This document shows positions 1-8,149 of a stretch of 64,000 bases of DNA, one piece after another. The translations under genes were made by a program, and so were the position numbers. The notes beneath the pieces were generated by a model, which saw only the letters and a list, made by a program, of their open reading frames with translations, had not been told where the DNA came from and ran no database searches. The DNA comes from Bacillus sp. HNG (GTDB taxonomy: Bacteria; Bacillota; Bacilli; Bacillales; Bacillaceae_L): contig NZ_QUQV01000001.1 of NCBI RefSeq assembly GCF_003400205.1, positions 372,001-436,000 of the forward strand, given 5' to 3'. Position 1 is the first letter of the stretch. Each line of letters starts with the position of its first letter.

Positions 1-130
1 ATTTCGCCCTTGCGTATTTGCACCCAAATTTCTTGAGGTAACTCAAAAAAATTCAGTTAACAATTGCATATATACGCAGGAGCCTTTAACTTTATTAAGC
101 ACGATTAAACGTTACTGAATAAAGTTAGAT
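1..130 (+). repeat. Diverged copy of repeat family A (left window edge)
   Basis: The first 50 bases resemble the opening of the other family A copies (GCGTATTTG, then a CCCAAATT-like run), and 78-130 carry the closing part: a GCAGGAG block followed by TTTAACTTTATT, a short loop and ACTGAATAAAGTTA, which can form the terminal stem. The central GTGGG/GCCACA hairpins are missing. The copy may continue beyond base 1. It would lie in the untranslated leader of the gene left of the window. The rest of the 476-base stretch before recA holds the rny-type promoter, the recA terminator and otherwise unassigned AT-rich DNA. Confidence 0.5.
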
Positions 131-285
131 AGATAACATACAGCGCAAAGGCTTTTTAAGCTAATCAGAGTCTTAGGTTACGATCCGAAAGCAGCTTTGA
201 CTACTCCGGGTCTGAATAGCAAAAGCTCAAACCGAGTTTTGCTTCTAACGTTTTAATTCTAACAAAATGTAAAATATACATTTTA

Positions 286-314
286 ATTGTAAATGTGTGA
301 ATTTTTATTGTCAA
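286..314 (-). promoter_or_regulatory. Sigma-A promoter pointing left, probably for rny
   Basis: On the minus strand a perfect -35 TTGACA (309-314) is followed by a 17-base spacer and a -10 TACAAT (286-291). Downstream there is no reading frame within the remaining 285 bases, so the transcript has a leader of at least 275 nt. In B. subtilis the ribonuclease Y gene rny (ymdA) lies downstream of recA on the same strand, which makes it the likely target; the gene itself is outside the window. Confidence 0.7.
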
Positions 315-437
315 GAGCTGTCAAAAATACTGTTTCATGAAAATGGAAATTTTGTGTAGCGGAATTGTCTATATTCGCGTTCTACGAAGCTAAGAGGTGG
401 TTTCTTTCGCGTTCAAATTTGAGTGAGTGGATGGAGA

Positions 438-468
438 AATTAAAGAAGAGACACAAATGCTGTGTCTC
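438..468 (-). terminator. Intrinsic terminator of recA
   Basis: Nine bases after the recA stop the minus strand reads GAGACACA, a five-base loop, TGTGTCTC and then TTCTTTAATTT. An 8-bp stem with a U-rich tail is typical of a Rho-independent terminator. Confidence 0.85.
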
Positions 469-476
469 CATCTTCA

Positions 477-1517
477 TTAGTCTTGTAAATCAAACTCTTC
501 CTGTTCCTCATCAGCTGGTGCTACTTTAACACCGTCAAGCCCATAATGATTTCTAATTTGCTGAAGGATTTCATTACGAACATCAGGGTTTTCTTTTAAG
601 AATTGTTTTGCATTTTCGCGACCCTGACCCACTCTTTCTTCATTATAAGAATACCAAGAGCCACTCTTTTGGACGATATCAAGTTCCGAACCGATATCAA
701 TGATTTCGCCCTCAATTGAAATTCCTTCTCCGTACATAATATCTACTTCAGCTGTTTTAAATGGTGGTGCTACTTTATTCTTAACAACCTTCACTTTTGT
801 TCTATTACCAACAAGTTCATTGCCTTGTTTTAATTGTTCCGCACGACGAACCTCTAGTCTTACAGAAGAATAGAATTTAAGCGCACGTCCACCTGGGGTT
901 GTTTCTGGGTTTCCGAACATTACCCCAATTTTTTCACGGACCTGGTTAATGAAAATTGCAATTGTATTTGATTTATTGATTGCACCTGAAAGCTTACGTA
1001 ATGCTTGTGACATTAAGCGGGCTTGTAGACCCATATGGGAATCTCCCATTTCACCTTCAATTTCTGCTTTTGGAACAAGTGCTGCAACAGAGTCAACTAC
1101 TAAAATATCGACTGCACCACTACGTACTAATGCTTCAGCTATTTCTAATGCTTGTTCACCAGTGTCAGGCTGAGATAATAATAGTTCATCAATGTTTACA
1201 CCTAATTTTTGTGCATATGCTGGATCAAGCGCATGTTCCGCGTCAATAAACGCTGCTTGTCCACCAGTCTTTTGTACTTCAGCAATTGCATGAAGTGCTA
1301 CAGTTGTTTTACCAGAGCTTTCTGGTCCATATATTTCAATTATCCGTCCTCTTGGATATCCTCCAACACCTAATGCTACGTCTACCGCTAGTGAACCACT
1401 AGATATAGTAGAAATTCGACGATCAGTTTGTTCTCCAAGCTTCATGATTGAGCCCTTACCAAACTGTTTCTCTATCTGCTTCAATGCCATTTCTAAGGCC
1501 GCTTGACGATCACTCAC
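477..1517 (-). CDS. recA: Recombinase RecA
   Basis: RecA is the ATP-dependent strand-exchange protein of homologous recombination and the co-protease that triggers LexA self-cleavage in the SOS response. The 346-residue product carries the Walker A motif GPESSGKT at residues 64-71, the conserved [11 protein letters not shown] stretch and an acidic C-terminal tail ([11 protein letters not shown]). The start chosen is GTG at 1517 because AAAGGAGG lies eight bases upstream and the resulting length matches B. subtilis RecA (348 aa); the frame stays open 21 codons further but that extension covers the promoter. The gene is monocistronic, with its own promoter, LexA box and terminator. Function is certain by family identity. 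Confidence 0.98.
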   Translation of the reverse strand: MSDRQAALEMALKQIEKQFGKGSIMKLGEQTDRRISTISSGSLAVDVALGVGGYPRGRIIEIYGPESSGKTTVALHAIAEVQKTGGQAAFIDAEHALDPAYAQKLGVNIDELLLSQPDTGEQALEIAEALVRSGAVDILVVDSVAALVPKAEIEGEMGDSHMGLQARLMSQALRKLSGAINKSNTIAIFINQVREKIGVMFGNPETTPGGRALKFYSSVRLEVRRAEQLKQGNELVGNRTKVKVVKNKVAPPFKTAEVDIMYGEGISIEGEIIDIGSELDIVQKSGSWYSYNEERVGQGRENAKQFLKENPDVRNEILQQIRNHYGLDGVKVAPADEEQEEFDLQD

Positions 1518-1551
1518 TAATTTTTCCTCCTTTATTCGTGAAACTACTATT

Positions 1552-1580
1552 ACTATACAATGTTTTGTTCGATTTGCCAA
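1552..1580 (-). promoter_or_regulatory. Sigma-A promoter of recA
   Basis: Minus strand -35 TTGGCA (1575-1580), 17-base spacer, -10 TATAGT (1552-1557), about 35 bases before the GTG start. Spacing and sequence are close to consensus, and the LexA box lies ten bases upstream of the -35. Confidence 0.8.
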
Positions 1581-1589
1581 GCAAAAAGT

Positions 1590-1603
1590 CGAACATTTAT
1601 TCG
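1590..1603 (-). promoter_or_regulatory. LexA (DinR) operator of recA
   Basis: The 14-mer CGAATAAATGTTCG on the minus strand matches the Bacillus SOS box consensus CGAACN4GTTCG at all but one of the fixed positions. Its place just upstream of the recA -35 element fits SOS repression by LexA. Confidence 0.85.
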
Positions 1604-1725
1604 CTTATTTTTATTAATAGTTTTTTCCCATAAATCCAATTATTAATAGTTGAAAATTGTATTTTCAAAGTTATAAAGACCATTAAATTTTAATTTTTGT
1701 CTTTCAAATAAAATTATAATAATCA

Positions 1726-1756
1726 TAAAAAAAAACGTAAGCATATGCAACTTACG
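1726..1756 (-). terminator. Intrinsic terminator of the 60-aa gene
   Basis: The minus strand reads CGTAAG, a nine-base loop, CTTACG and then ten T residues. It lies 37 bases after the stop of the small gene at 1794-1976. Confidence 0.8.
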
Positions 1757-1793
1757 CCCATTATCTATTTATTTCATTCAATCGGTAAAAGGA

Positions 1794-1976
1794 CTATTTT
1801 TTATCTTCTTCCTTTGGTTTTATCGGACCACATATCCCTGTGTTGACATCGCAGACAAATCCTGAGGAACTGTCAATGTCCAAGCTTTTTAATTTTTTTA
1901 CACCATTTAGTTCTTTCAACGCTCCATAGCCATCTGTTGAAGATGTTGTTGATTTAGTTTGCTTGTCATCTACCAT
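1794..1976 (-). CDS. Small protein of unknown function (60 aa)
   Basis: Not recognised. The product is hydrophilic, begins with a Thr/Ser-rich stretch (KQTKSTTSSTDG), has a Lys-rich middle and ends with a C-x6-C motif (CDVNTGIC) followed by Gly-Pro and a charged KEEDKK tail. There is no signal peptide or membrane segment. GAGGAGG lies seven bases before the ATG and a clear terminator follows, so it is very probably expressed as a single gene. It sits between recA and a VOC-type gene, in the accessory stretch that separates recA from cinA. The two cysteines could bind metal or form a disulfide; that is only inference. Confidence 0.75.
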   Translation of the reverse strand: MVDDKQTKSTTSSTDGYGALKELNGVKKLKSLDIDSSSGFVCDVNTGICGPIKPKEEDKK

Positions 1977-2063
1977 CGATTTTCCTCCTCATTGTTTCAT
2001 TATGATCATTTTATATGATATTCCCCTTGATTTCTAATAAATTGAACTTCGACCGTATTGGCA

Positions 2064-2978
2064 TTATCCCTTGTATAGTCTCTGTAGTTCGGCCAGATCT
2101 AACTTTTTCATTTTTAGAACAGCCTTATTAACACGTTCAATTTGTTCTGGAGTGCTATTATTCATCATCTCATCCATTTCGCGTGGCACAATCTGCCAAG
2201 ACACTCCATACATATCTTTCAGCCATCCACATTGTTCGGCTTCAGGAACAGCTGACAACTTATCCCAATAAAAATCAATCTCTTCTTGTGTGTCGCAATA
2301 TACCATAAATGAAATGGCCTCGTTAAAATTGAATTCATGATCTTCGGCACTATCCATTGCTACAAACCAATGATTTTCTAGTCTAAAATCAGAAAACATA
2401 ATTGTTCCTTCTTTGTTTGGTTCCATCCCCTTAGGGTAACGGACCAAATTGCCCTGCTTTGAGTTCTTGAATACAGATAAATAAAATTTTAGAGCTTCCT
2501 CTGTTTTACCGCATTTATCTCCAGTAAACATGAATGACGGTATAATCGTTGGTCGCTCTTCACCTTCTGGATTTGTAAGGATTAACTGCCAAGACAAGCC
2601 ATACTTATCTTGAATCCAACCATACCTCTCACTAAATGGATATTTATCAAGTGGCATAAGAACTGCGCCACCTTCAGCTAATTTGTTCCAAACCTCATTC
2701 ATTTTGTCGCGCGCATCTTTTTCTCGTGAAGGGTCAAAATTTACGAAGAAAGAAAGGGATGGATTAAATTTAAAATAAGGACCAGCACTAATTGCCATGA
2801 ACTTTTGTCCCCACAATTCAAACGAGACTAAATCGGCATCGCCGGATGGCGTATCGTAAAGTGTGGTTACATTCGTAATGCTCGAGTTCGGAAAAACAGA
2901 AGTATAAAACTCTGCTGCTTCTTTCGCCTCCTTGTCATACCATAAATGCGGAACGATGTTTTGATTCGTTTTTGTCAT
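2064..2978 (-). CDS. Double-domain VOC (PhnB-like) protein
   Basis: The 304-residue product is two tandem PhnB-type units of the vicinal oxygen chelate fold, roughly residues 6-130 and 144-290. Each begins with the family pattern of a partner-strand motif near 'EAAEFYTSVFPNSS' or 'EEALKFYLSVFKNS' and ends with 'YGLSWQLI' or 'YGVSWQIV', so the gene looks like an internal duplication. The family (Pfam 3-dmu-9_3-mt) is often named 3-demethylubiquinone methyltransferase, but that name is not supported: no S-adenosylmethionine site is visible and these bacteria make menaquinone. Start ATG has AAGGGGTG upstream. Substrate unknown; related proteins bind metals or small ligands. Confidence 0.85.
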   Translation of the reverse strand: MTKTNQNIVPHLWYDKEAKEAAEFYTSVFPNSSITNVTTLYDTPSGDADLVSFELWGQKFMAISAGPYFKFNPSLSFFVNFDPSREKDARDKMNEVWNKLAEGGAVLMPLDKYPFSERYGWIQDKYGLSWQLILTNPEGEERPTIIPSFMFTGDKCGKTEEALKFYLSVFKNSKQGNLVRYPKGMEPNKEGTIMFSDFRLENHWFVAMDSAEDHEFNFNEAISFMVYCDTQEEIDFYWDKLSAVPEAEQCGWLKDMYGVSWQIVPREMDEMMNNSTPEQIERVNKAVLKMKKLDLAELQRLYKG

Positions 2979-3039
2979 TTTATTGCACCCCTTATGTATT
3001 TATTTTTTAGGCTCTTTTCTAAAAGATTGATGCTTTTAA

Positions 3040-3262
3040 AACACAGGGTGAGTTCTGCTCCTGATACTCGCTTTCCGCGGGCGATCCGCAAGCCTCCTTG
3101 CTTCACTACAGGGTCTTGCTTGGCTCGCTATTCCCGCAGGACGTTGAGTTTGCTTCCTTGAACTACACCGCACGAAGAAAATGCATGCATTTTCGAGGAT
3201 CTCGTACCATCCGCTGAGATCACTGGAAGAACAACAATTACTACAATCATATCCAAAAACAA
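3040..3262. repeat. GC-rich Bacillaceae-type intergenic repeat
   Basis: The 365-base gap between the VOC and GNAT genes holds a stretch richer in GC than its surroundings, with the recognisable blocks CTCGCTTTCCGCGGGCGA, GCAAGCCTCC, TTCCCGCAGGACG and an 18-bp perfect palindrome GAAAATGCATGCATTTTC at 3177-3194. The blocks are familiar from dispersed repeats of many Bacillus genomes; this is recollection, not a search. Only one copy is in the window. A frame open across it on the minus strand (3036-3284) has no Shine-Dalgarno and arginine/proline-rich repeat-like composition and is not called a gene. Confidence 0.6.
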
Positions 3263-3343
3263 CAATGTTTACGAAAACAGCCATTTTTTATTTTACCCAT
3301 ATCACTTTGATATTGAGTATTTTGATAAAAACTAAAACCATTA

Positions 3344-3784
3344 TTACCTATGTGCATCTATTCGTGCTTGTTTATATCCATAAAATGCACAGGTACCATT
3401 TATAGTAGGGTCATTAACTTCGAATCCACATTTTTGATAGAAACTAAAATTATTAGCTGAAGTGTGAGCAAACCAATCACCATGTGGGAGCTTTTGAACA
3501 CAATGCTCTACCAGCTTCTTACCTATTCCCCTTCCACGATAATCCGATAAGACAACTAAATCCATAATCGTAGCTGCCATTATCTTGTCTGAGATGACAC
3601 GAACCATACCAATCATTTGTTCCTGATCCCAGACTGTATATGCCCATGTTGAGTTTTGAAATATCAACGAAAATTTTTCTTTTTGCCAATTTGGAATATT
3701 TTTCACCCATCCGGCATCTTTAAATAGACCCTCGACATTGTCTGCAGGAACACCTTCTGTGCCTTCCCTAATTTATGAAACCAT
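3344..3784 (-). pseudogene. GNAT acetyltransferase with an early in-frame stop
   Basis: The readable part encodes a GCN5-related N-acetyltransferase: acetyl-CoA binding loop 'YRGRGIGKKLVEHC', preceded by the 'MDLVVLSDYRG' strand and followed by the 'NFSFYQKCGF' motif typical of the family. Going upstream the frame stays coding-like (REGTEGVPADNVEGLFKDAGW, shown here only as its 3' half GLFKDAGW) until a TAA at 3773-3775, three codons after an in-frame ATG at 3784. A TAT-to-TAA change would explain it. A shorter product could start at GTG 3706 (120 aa) but lacks a Shine-Dalgarno and the first beta strand. Either a recent pseudogene or a shortened enzyme; substrate unknown. Confidence 0.65.
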
Positions 3785-3891
3785 TAAAATACTGATACAC
3801 CTCAAACACCCCCATTTTAAAAAATCTAAAATCTTGAACACTATGGAATAAATACTTTCAACTAAATTGAGTATTTTCCTTCTTACTCCAT

Positions 3892-3919
3892 AAAAAAAGA
3901 CGATCTATTAAGATCGCCT
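3892..3919 (-). terminator. Intrinsic terminator after cinA
   Basis: Minus strand AGGCGATC, a six-base loop, GATCGTC and seven T residues, 23 bases after the cinA stop. Confidence 0.85.
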
Positions 3920-3941
3920 TTGGGTGAAAATTTCAGTTTCC

Positions 3942-5180
3942 TTATTTGTTTAATAATTGGAGCAAATAGTAGAACCCATATTTAATGGTTCTAGTTCTGA
4001 TACCTTGGCGGGAACCCGCTAACTGTAATGGATATACTTTTGTAGGCTGATCTAAATAGGAAATCCCAATATACACCGTACCTACCGGTTTCCCTTCCGA
4101 TTCACTTGGTCCCGCTACACCAGTAAAACTTATCCCTATATCGGAATTTAGGAGCTTTCTCACGTTCTCAGCAAGCTGTAGGGCTGTTGAACGACTAACA
4201 GCCCCATCCGTATCGAGAGTTTCCTTCTTAACATGTAGCACATGTTCCTTCACTTCATTTGTGTAACAAACAATTCCACCCTTCACAACCGCAGAAGAGC
4301 CGGCTAGATTCGTTAATTCTTCGGCGAACAAGCCACCTGTTAAACTTTCAGCGCTCGCTATCGTTAGCTGAGACGCTTTTAGTTTATTCATAAGTTCATT
4401 AACTAACGAAGTCGAGTTATAGCCATATAAGAACTTTCCTACTCTTTTTAAGATTTGTGCCTCTGTATCATCTAATAATCTATTTGCAACGTCAAGAGAA
4501 CTGTGCTTTGCTGTTAAACGAAGTGTAACTTCACCATCACTTGCCAATGGAGCTATCGTAGGGTTTGTTTGGTTATCGATTAAATCTTCAATCTCTGTTT
4601 CAAGATGCGATTCTCCAATACCAAAAAAACGTAATACCCTAGATTCAATTCGTTCAACAACACCTAATGTTTTTAATAAGAATGGTGCTCCGTATGAAAG
4701 AAACATTGGATTAAGCTCTTTAGGAGGACCTGGGAAAAGCATGTATATGATTTTATCGACTTCTAGTCCCATTCCAGGCGCCATTCCATGATCGTTAGGA
4801 AGGATTTCAGAGCCCTCAAGTACAAGAGCTTGTTTTTTATTATTCTCAGTCGTATGGCGGTTTGTTTTCTTAAAGAAATCTTCAATACTACGTAAGGCTG
4901 TTTCATCAAATACAAGCTGTCTTCCTAAAACCCTTGCAATCGTTTCTTTTGTTAAATCATCCTTTGTTGGACCCAATCCACCGGTAAAAATAATCAGATT
5001 GGAACGTGATTGTGCGATTTTAATCACTTCCTCTAAACGTTCGGAATTGTCACCAACGACTGTATGGAAGTAAACATTGATTCCAAGCTCGGCAAGCTGT
5101 TTGGAGAGAAATTGTGCATTGGTATTTGCAATTTGACCCAAAAGGAGTTCAGAGCCTACAGCAATTATTTCAGCATTCAT
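3942..5180 (-). CDS. cinA: CinA, competence/damage-inducible protein (NMN deamidase family)
   Basis: The 412-residue protein has the usual two parts: an N-terminal MoaB/MoeA-like (molybdopterin-binding fold) domain with [10 protein letters not shown] at residues 66-75, and a C-terminal CinA domain from about residue 255 with AESLTGG at 277-283. The C-terminal domain of the family deamidates nicotinamide mononucleotide in pyridine nucleotide recycling; in Gram-positive bacteria the gene is also tied to competence and sits next to recA. Here it is 17 bases downstream of pgsA and probably co-transcribed with it, but is separated from recA by three accessory genes and its own terminator. Confidence 0.95.
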   Translation of the reverse strand: MNAEIIAVGSELLLGQIANTNAQFLSKQLAELGINVYFHTVVGDNSERLEEVIKIAQSRSNLIIFTGGLGPTKDDLTKETIARVLGRQLVFDETALRSIEDFFKKTNRHTTENNKKQALVLEGSEILPNDHGMAPGMGLEVDKIIYMLFPGPPKELNPMFLSYGAPFLLKTLGVVERIESRVLRFFGIGESHLETEIEDLIDNQTNPTIAPLASDGEVTLRLTAKHSSLDVANRLLDDTEAQILKRVGKFLYGYNSTSLVNELMNKLKASQLTIASAESLTGGLFAEELTNLAGSSAVVKGGIVCYTNEVKEHVLHVKKETLDTDGAVSRSTALQLAENVRKLLNSDIGISFTGVAGPSESEGKPVGTVYIGISYLDQPTKVYPLQLAGSRQGIRTRTIKYGFYYLLQLLNK

Positions 5181-5197
5181 TTAAGAATCTCACCATC

Positions 5198-5776
5198 CTA
5201 TTTGGAGTTAGCAAAAACCCCTTTATTTTTCGCGAAGTAATCCCATCCTGAAACAATCGTAAATATAACAGCAACCCAAAGTGCAATCATATCAAAAGGG
5301 ATTGATAGAAATTCAAACGGCCAATTATGTAATAATAATGCAGAAACAGCTACAACTTGAGCCCACATTTTTATCTTTCCTAACATTTTCGCAGCAGAAA
5401 CCTCTCCACCCTCTGCTAATAAGAGACGTAAGCCAGTAACCGCGAACTCTCTACTTATGATAATAACAACCATCCATGCCGGCGCTAAGCCGAACTCAAC
5501 TAAACTAACCAACGCTGCCGATACTAAAAGCTTGTCTGCAAGTGGATCTAAAAACTTTCCAAGGTTCGTTACTAAATTATGCTTCCTTGCTAAGTGACCA
5601 TCAATCCAGTCTGTACTAGAAGCCACAATAAAAATAATCGCACCGACTAAATGGGCAACAGGTATTGACATTGAGCCAATCGAAACATCGCCCCATCCAA
5701 ACGGAACAAACATAATAATTAAAAATAGTGGAATTAGGCAAATTCTTGCCACTGTAATCTTATTTGGTAAATTCAA
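5198..5776 (-). CDS. pgsA: CDP-diacylglycerol-glycerol-3-phosphate 3-phosphatidyltransferase
   Basis: PgsA makes phosphatidylglycerol phosphate, the committed step to phosphatidylglycerol, at the cytoplasmic membrane. The 192-residue product has the complete CDP-alcohol phosphotransferase signature: D56, D59-G60, A63-R64, G73, D77 and D81, where the aspartates hold the catalytic metals. Several hydrophobic segments (about 8-25, 38-54, 85-105, 145-175) agree with a polytopic enzyme. It follows rodZ but a terminator stands between them; cinA follows closely. Essential in B. subtilis. Confidence 0.96.
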   Translation of the reverse strand: MNLPNKITVARICLIPLFLIIMFVPFGWGDVSIGSMSIPVAHLVGAIIFIVASSTDWIDGHLARKHNLVTNLGKFLDPLADKLLVSAALVSLVEFGLAPAWMVVIIISREFAVTGLRLLLAEGGEVSAAKMLGKIKMWAQVVAVSALLLHNWPFEFLSIPFDMIALWVAVIFTIVSGWDYFAKNKGVFANSK

Positions 5777-5838
5777 AATTCATACCTCCAACATGTACTA
5801 AAATATCTATAATAGTGATAATACCACTTATACGAAAC

Positions 5839-5866
5839 AAAAAGCCATCATAATGATGACTTTTTG
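5839..5866 (-). terminator. Intrinsic terminator after rodZ
   Basis: Immediately after the rodZ stop the minus strand folds as AAAAAGTCATCA, four-base loop, TGATGGCTTTTT, ending in a T run. It separates rodZ from pgsA. Confidence 0.8.
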
Positions 5867-6760
5867 TTATTCCTCGGTTCCTGGAGTGTACTTTAACGTA
5901 ATGATTTGACGAACAATTTGTCCGGTATCAAATGGATACGTAAAAGGCTTACCATTGATTTCTACTGTGAGATCCGAAGACCTGCCAACTGTTAAAATCA
6001 CTTCTGATTGATTTGTTAAATCAACCTCTTTTGTTGTGCCATTTGCAATTGTTTCGTAAATAAATCTTTCATTTTGACGATTTTGAAGCGTTACCCATGA
6101 TTGACCAGCTTCGGAAGCGGTAACTTTCACTTTAAAAGTATCAGTATTTTTTAACTCATAGGTTGCGGTGCTTGTTTCTTTTGCAATTTCGACTAGCTCC
6201 TGAGCTGGAGTTTCTTCCACAGGTTCTTCTTCAGCAGGTGTATTATCTGTTTCACCGGCTACCTGTTCCTCGTCTTTTGGTTCCTCTTTAACAGGAGGTG
6301 GCTCATTGGATTCGTCATATTCAGTTTCCTGACTCTCAAGTTTTGTCTCCGGTTCTTGGGCAACATCTTTTTTGGATACAAACCAATAAATCGTCATCGC
6401 ACCACCAAGAAGGAAGAGTGCTAATATAATGATTGGTACTTTATCTATGACTTTCGAACTTGTCGTAGAAATTTGCTTTCTCGATTGTACTCTAGAAATT
6501 TGTTCGGGAATGTCATCATTATATGTACCTGGAATTTCTGACTTAAATTCCTCAAATAATCCCTCAGGATTTAGCCCGACTGCTTCAGCATATTGTTTAA
6601 TGAATGCACGGACGTAGAATTTGCCTGGCATTACAGAATAATTTCCTTCTTCAATACCAGCCAAATATCTTTTTTGGATTTTCGTTATTTGCTGTAAATC
6701 ATCCAAACTTAAGCCTTTTTGTTCTCTCGCTTCTTTAAGTCTAGATCCTAATTCAGTCAT
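5867..6760 (-). CDS. rodZ: RodZ-like cell-shape protein (YmfM)
   Basis: RodZ links the MreB cytoskeleton to the cell-wall elongation machinery. The 297-residue product has a Xre-type helix-turn-helix domain at about residues 4-63, a charged linker, one membrane span at about 108-129, an acidic Glu/Pro-rich extracellular linker (140-195) and a C-terminal beta-rich DUF4115 domain that ends with 'EVILTVGRSSDLTVEING'-type strands. The start is ATG at 6760, with TAGGTG six bases upstream; a GTG three codons earlier overlaps that Shine-Dalgarno. In B. subtilis the orthologue is ymfM, in the same position before pgsA. Confidence 0.93.
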   Translation of the reverse strand: MTELGSRLKEAREQKGLSLDDLQQITKIQKRYLAGIEEGNYSVMPGKFYVRAFIKQYAEAVGLNPEGLFEEFKSEIPGTYNDDIPEQISRVQSRKQISTTSSKVIDKVPIIILALFLLGGAMTIYWFVSKKDVAQEPETKLESQETEYDESNEPPPVKEEPKDEEQVAGETDNTPAEEEPVEETPAQELVEIAKETSTATYELKNTDTFKVKVTASEAGQSWVTLQNRQNERFIYETIANGTTKEVDLTNQSEVILTVGRSSDLTVEINGKPFTYPFDTGQIVRQIITLKYTPGTEE

Positions 6761-6866
6761 TTTTTTCACCTACCAACTCTCAGATACCTATTCACATATT
6801 TGCGTTCATAATACTAGCATTTTTATCCTTCACAGTAAAGGTTTTACGATAATATTTACACAAAAA

Positions 6867-7655
6867 TTAAAAATCAAAACCTGAAAAATTAGACTCAGAA
6901 AACTCTTGGTATTCCATATCATATGTAATTTCTTCTTCAGGTTCATTTCGAAGTTCAATAATGTAATCAAAATCCTTTAATGTATACTCGGTATTACGTA
7001 CAAATATATCTGGATGCTCCACTAATTTAACTGCAGGAAGTCTCATGATCTCCCTAACTAACTGTAAATGTTTTTCAGTTGCGCGCTTTGTAGATACTAT
7101 GCCATCGATGATAAAAAGATTATTGACGTTGTACTCATCATGAATTAACTCATTTCGCATTGTTTGCTTTAATAAAGTCGATGATACAAACAACCATTTT
7201 TTATGCGCACAAACACTTGCAGCTACAACTGATTCAGTTTTACCCACCCTTGGCATTCCCCGTATTCCTATCAGCTTATGCCCCTCCTGTTTAAAGAGCT
7301 CAGCCATGAAATCAACAAGAAGACCTAATTCATCGCGAGTAAACCGGAATGTTTTTTTATCATCTGCATCCCGCTGTATATATCTCCCATGTCTTACTGC
7401 AAGCTTATCACGAAGCTTTGGTTCTCTAAGCTTTGTAACGGTTATCGTATCCATTGTATGTAAGATTGATTCAAGTCTTTCAATTTGTTCACTACTATCA
7501 CTTAATAAAAGCATTCCTCTTCTACGATCATCTACACCATTTATTGTGACAATATTTATCGAAAGCATTCCTAATAATGAAGATATATCCCCAAGTAGTC
7601 CTGGGCGATTTTTTGCAATTTCATATTCTAAATACCACTCTTTTTTCTCCAACAT
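6867..7655 (-). CDS. ymfK: YmfK family protein (DUF3388) with P-loop-like motif
   Basis: The 262-residue product matches the DUF3388 family, conserved in spore-forming Bacilli beside rodZ; its function is not known. Residues 7-55 look like an ACT-type ligand-binding fold (WYLEYEIAKNRPGLLGDISS). Residues 133-140, GMPRVGKT, form a Walker A-like loop with a following Ser, and 'LFIIDGIVS' about 45 residues on could supply a Walker B aspartate. No membrane segment. Upstream spacing to ymfJ is 164 bases with a terminator between, so it has its own promoter. Family assignment is firm, biochemical role is not. Confidence 0.88.
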   Translation of the reverse strand: MLEKKEWYLEYEIAKNRPGLLGDISSLLGMLSINIVTINGVDDRRRGMLLLSDSSEQIERLESILHTMDTITVTKLREPKLRDKLAVRHGRYIQRDADDKKTFRFTRDELGLLVDFMAELFKQEGHKLIGIRGMPRVGKTESVVAASVCAHKKWLFVSSTLLKQTMRNELIHDEYNVNNLFIIDGIVSTKRATEKHLQLVREIMRLPAVKLVEHPDIFVRNTEYTLKDFDYIIELRNEPEEEITYDMEYQEFSESNFSGFDF

Positions 7656-7773
7656 TCCCAGCCCCTCGCTTGGTGATTATCATTTTCCAATTGTGAAACT
7701 GTGCATCATTTTTATTATAAACTAATCAATTCACATTTTATAGAGGGGTAGAAAAATAATGGATAAACTAAAT

Positions 7774-7799
7774 GAAAAAAGAGAGGAAAGTCCTCTCTC
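7774..7799 (-). terminator. Intrinsic terminator after ymfJ
   Basis: Minus strand GAGAGGA, three-base loop, TCCTCTC followed by six T residues, 20 bases after the ymfJ stop. Confidence 0.85.
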
Positions 7800-7819
7800 G
7801 TTTTAAACCACTGCCTAAC

Positions 7820-8062
7820 CTATTGAACAAGCTTTACCATTACGTTGGCAATCGCTTGTTGCTCCTCTTCAGAAGCAACGTTCCAAAGGTCACGTAAAAC
7901 TTTTTCTTGAGCATTTTTCGGCTCTACTTCACTAGCCAGGTAATCACCTAGTTGATGAGCCATATCATTGATCACATTTTGATCCATTCCTTCAGATTTA
8001 GCATGCTGCAAGCGATCACCTAAAAAATTTTTCCAATCCTCGAAATTGTCTAGTACTGACAT
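7820..8062 (-). CDS. ymfJ: YmfJ family protein (DUF3243)
   Basis: Small cytoplasmic protein of 80 residues, all-helical in appearance, with the family's opening 'LDNFEDWKNFLGDRL' and the C-terminal 'LWNVASEEEQQAIANVMVKL'. DUF3243 proteins are widespread in Bacillaceae and have no proven function. AAGGAGGG precedes the ATG. It lies 87 bases after ymfI and is probably transcribed with it. Confidence 0.9.
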   Translation of the reverse strand: MSVLDNFEDWKNFLGDRLQHAKSEGMDQNVINDMAHQLGDYLASEVEPKNAQEKVLRDLWNVASEEEQQAIANVMVKLVQ

Positions 8063-8149
8063 AAGTGACCCTCCTTATAAGGTAATTACAATGTTAGTTT
8101 GTCGAATGTTAAATAATTTATTCGTAAAATAATCAAAGCACAAATAAAG

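Noticed and set aside
1794-1976. The 60-aa gene as a modified-peptide (RiPP) precursor
   Set aside because: No radical SAM, LanM, YcaO or transporter gene nearby; the two cysteines alone are not enough.
2064-2978. Annotation of the VOC protein as ubiquinone methyltransferase
   Set aside because: No SAM-binding motif; the name comes from an old mis-assignment of the Pfam family.
3036-3284. Open frame of 82 codons on the minus strand across the GC-rich repeat
   Set aside because: No Shine-Dalgarno, composition dictated by the repeat, and no resemblance to any protein.
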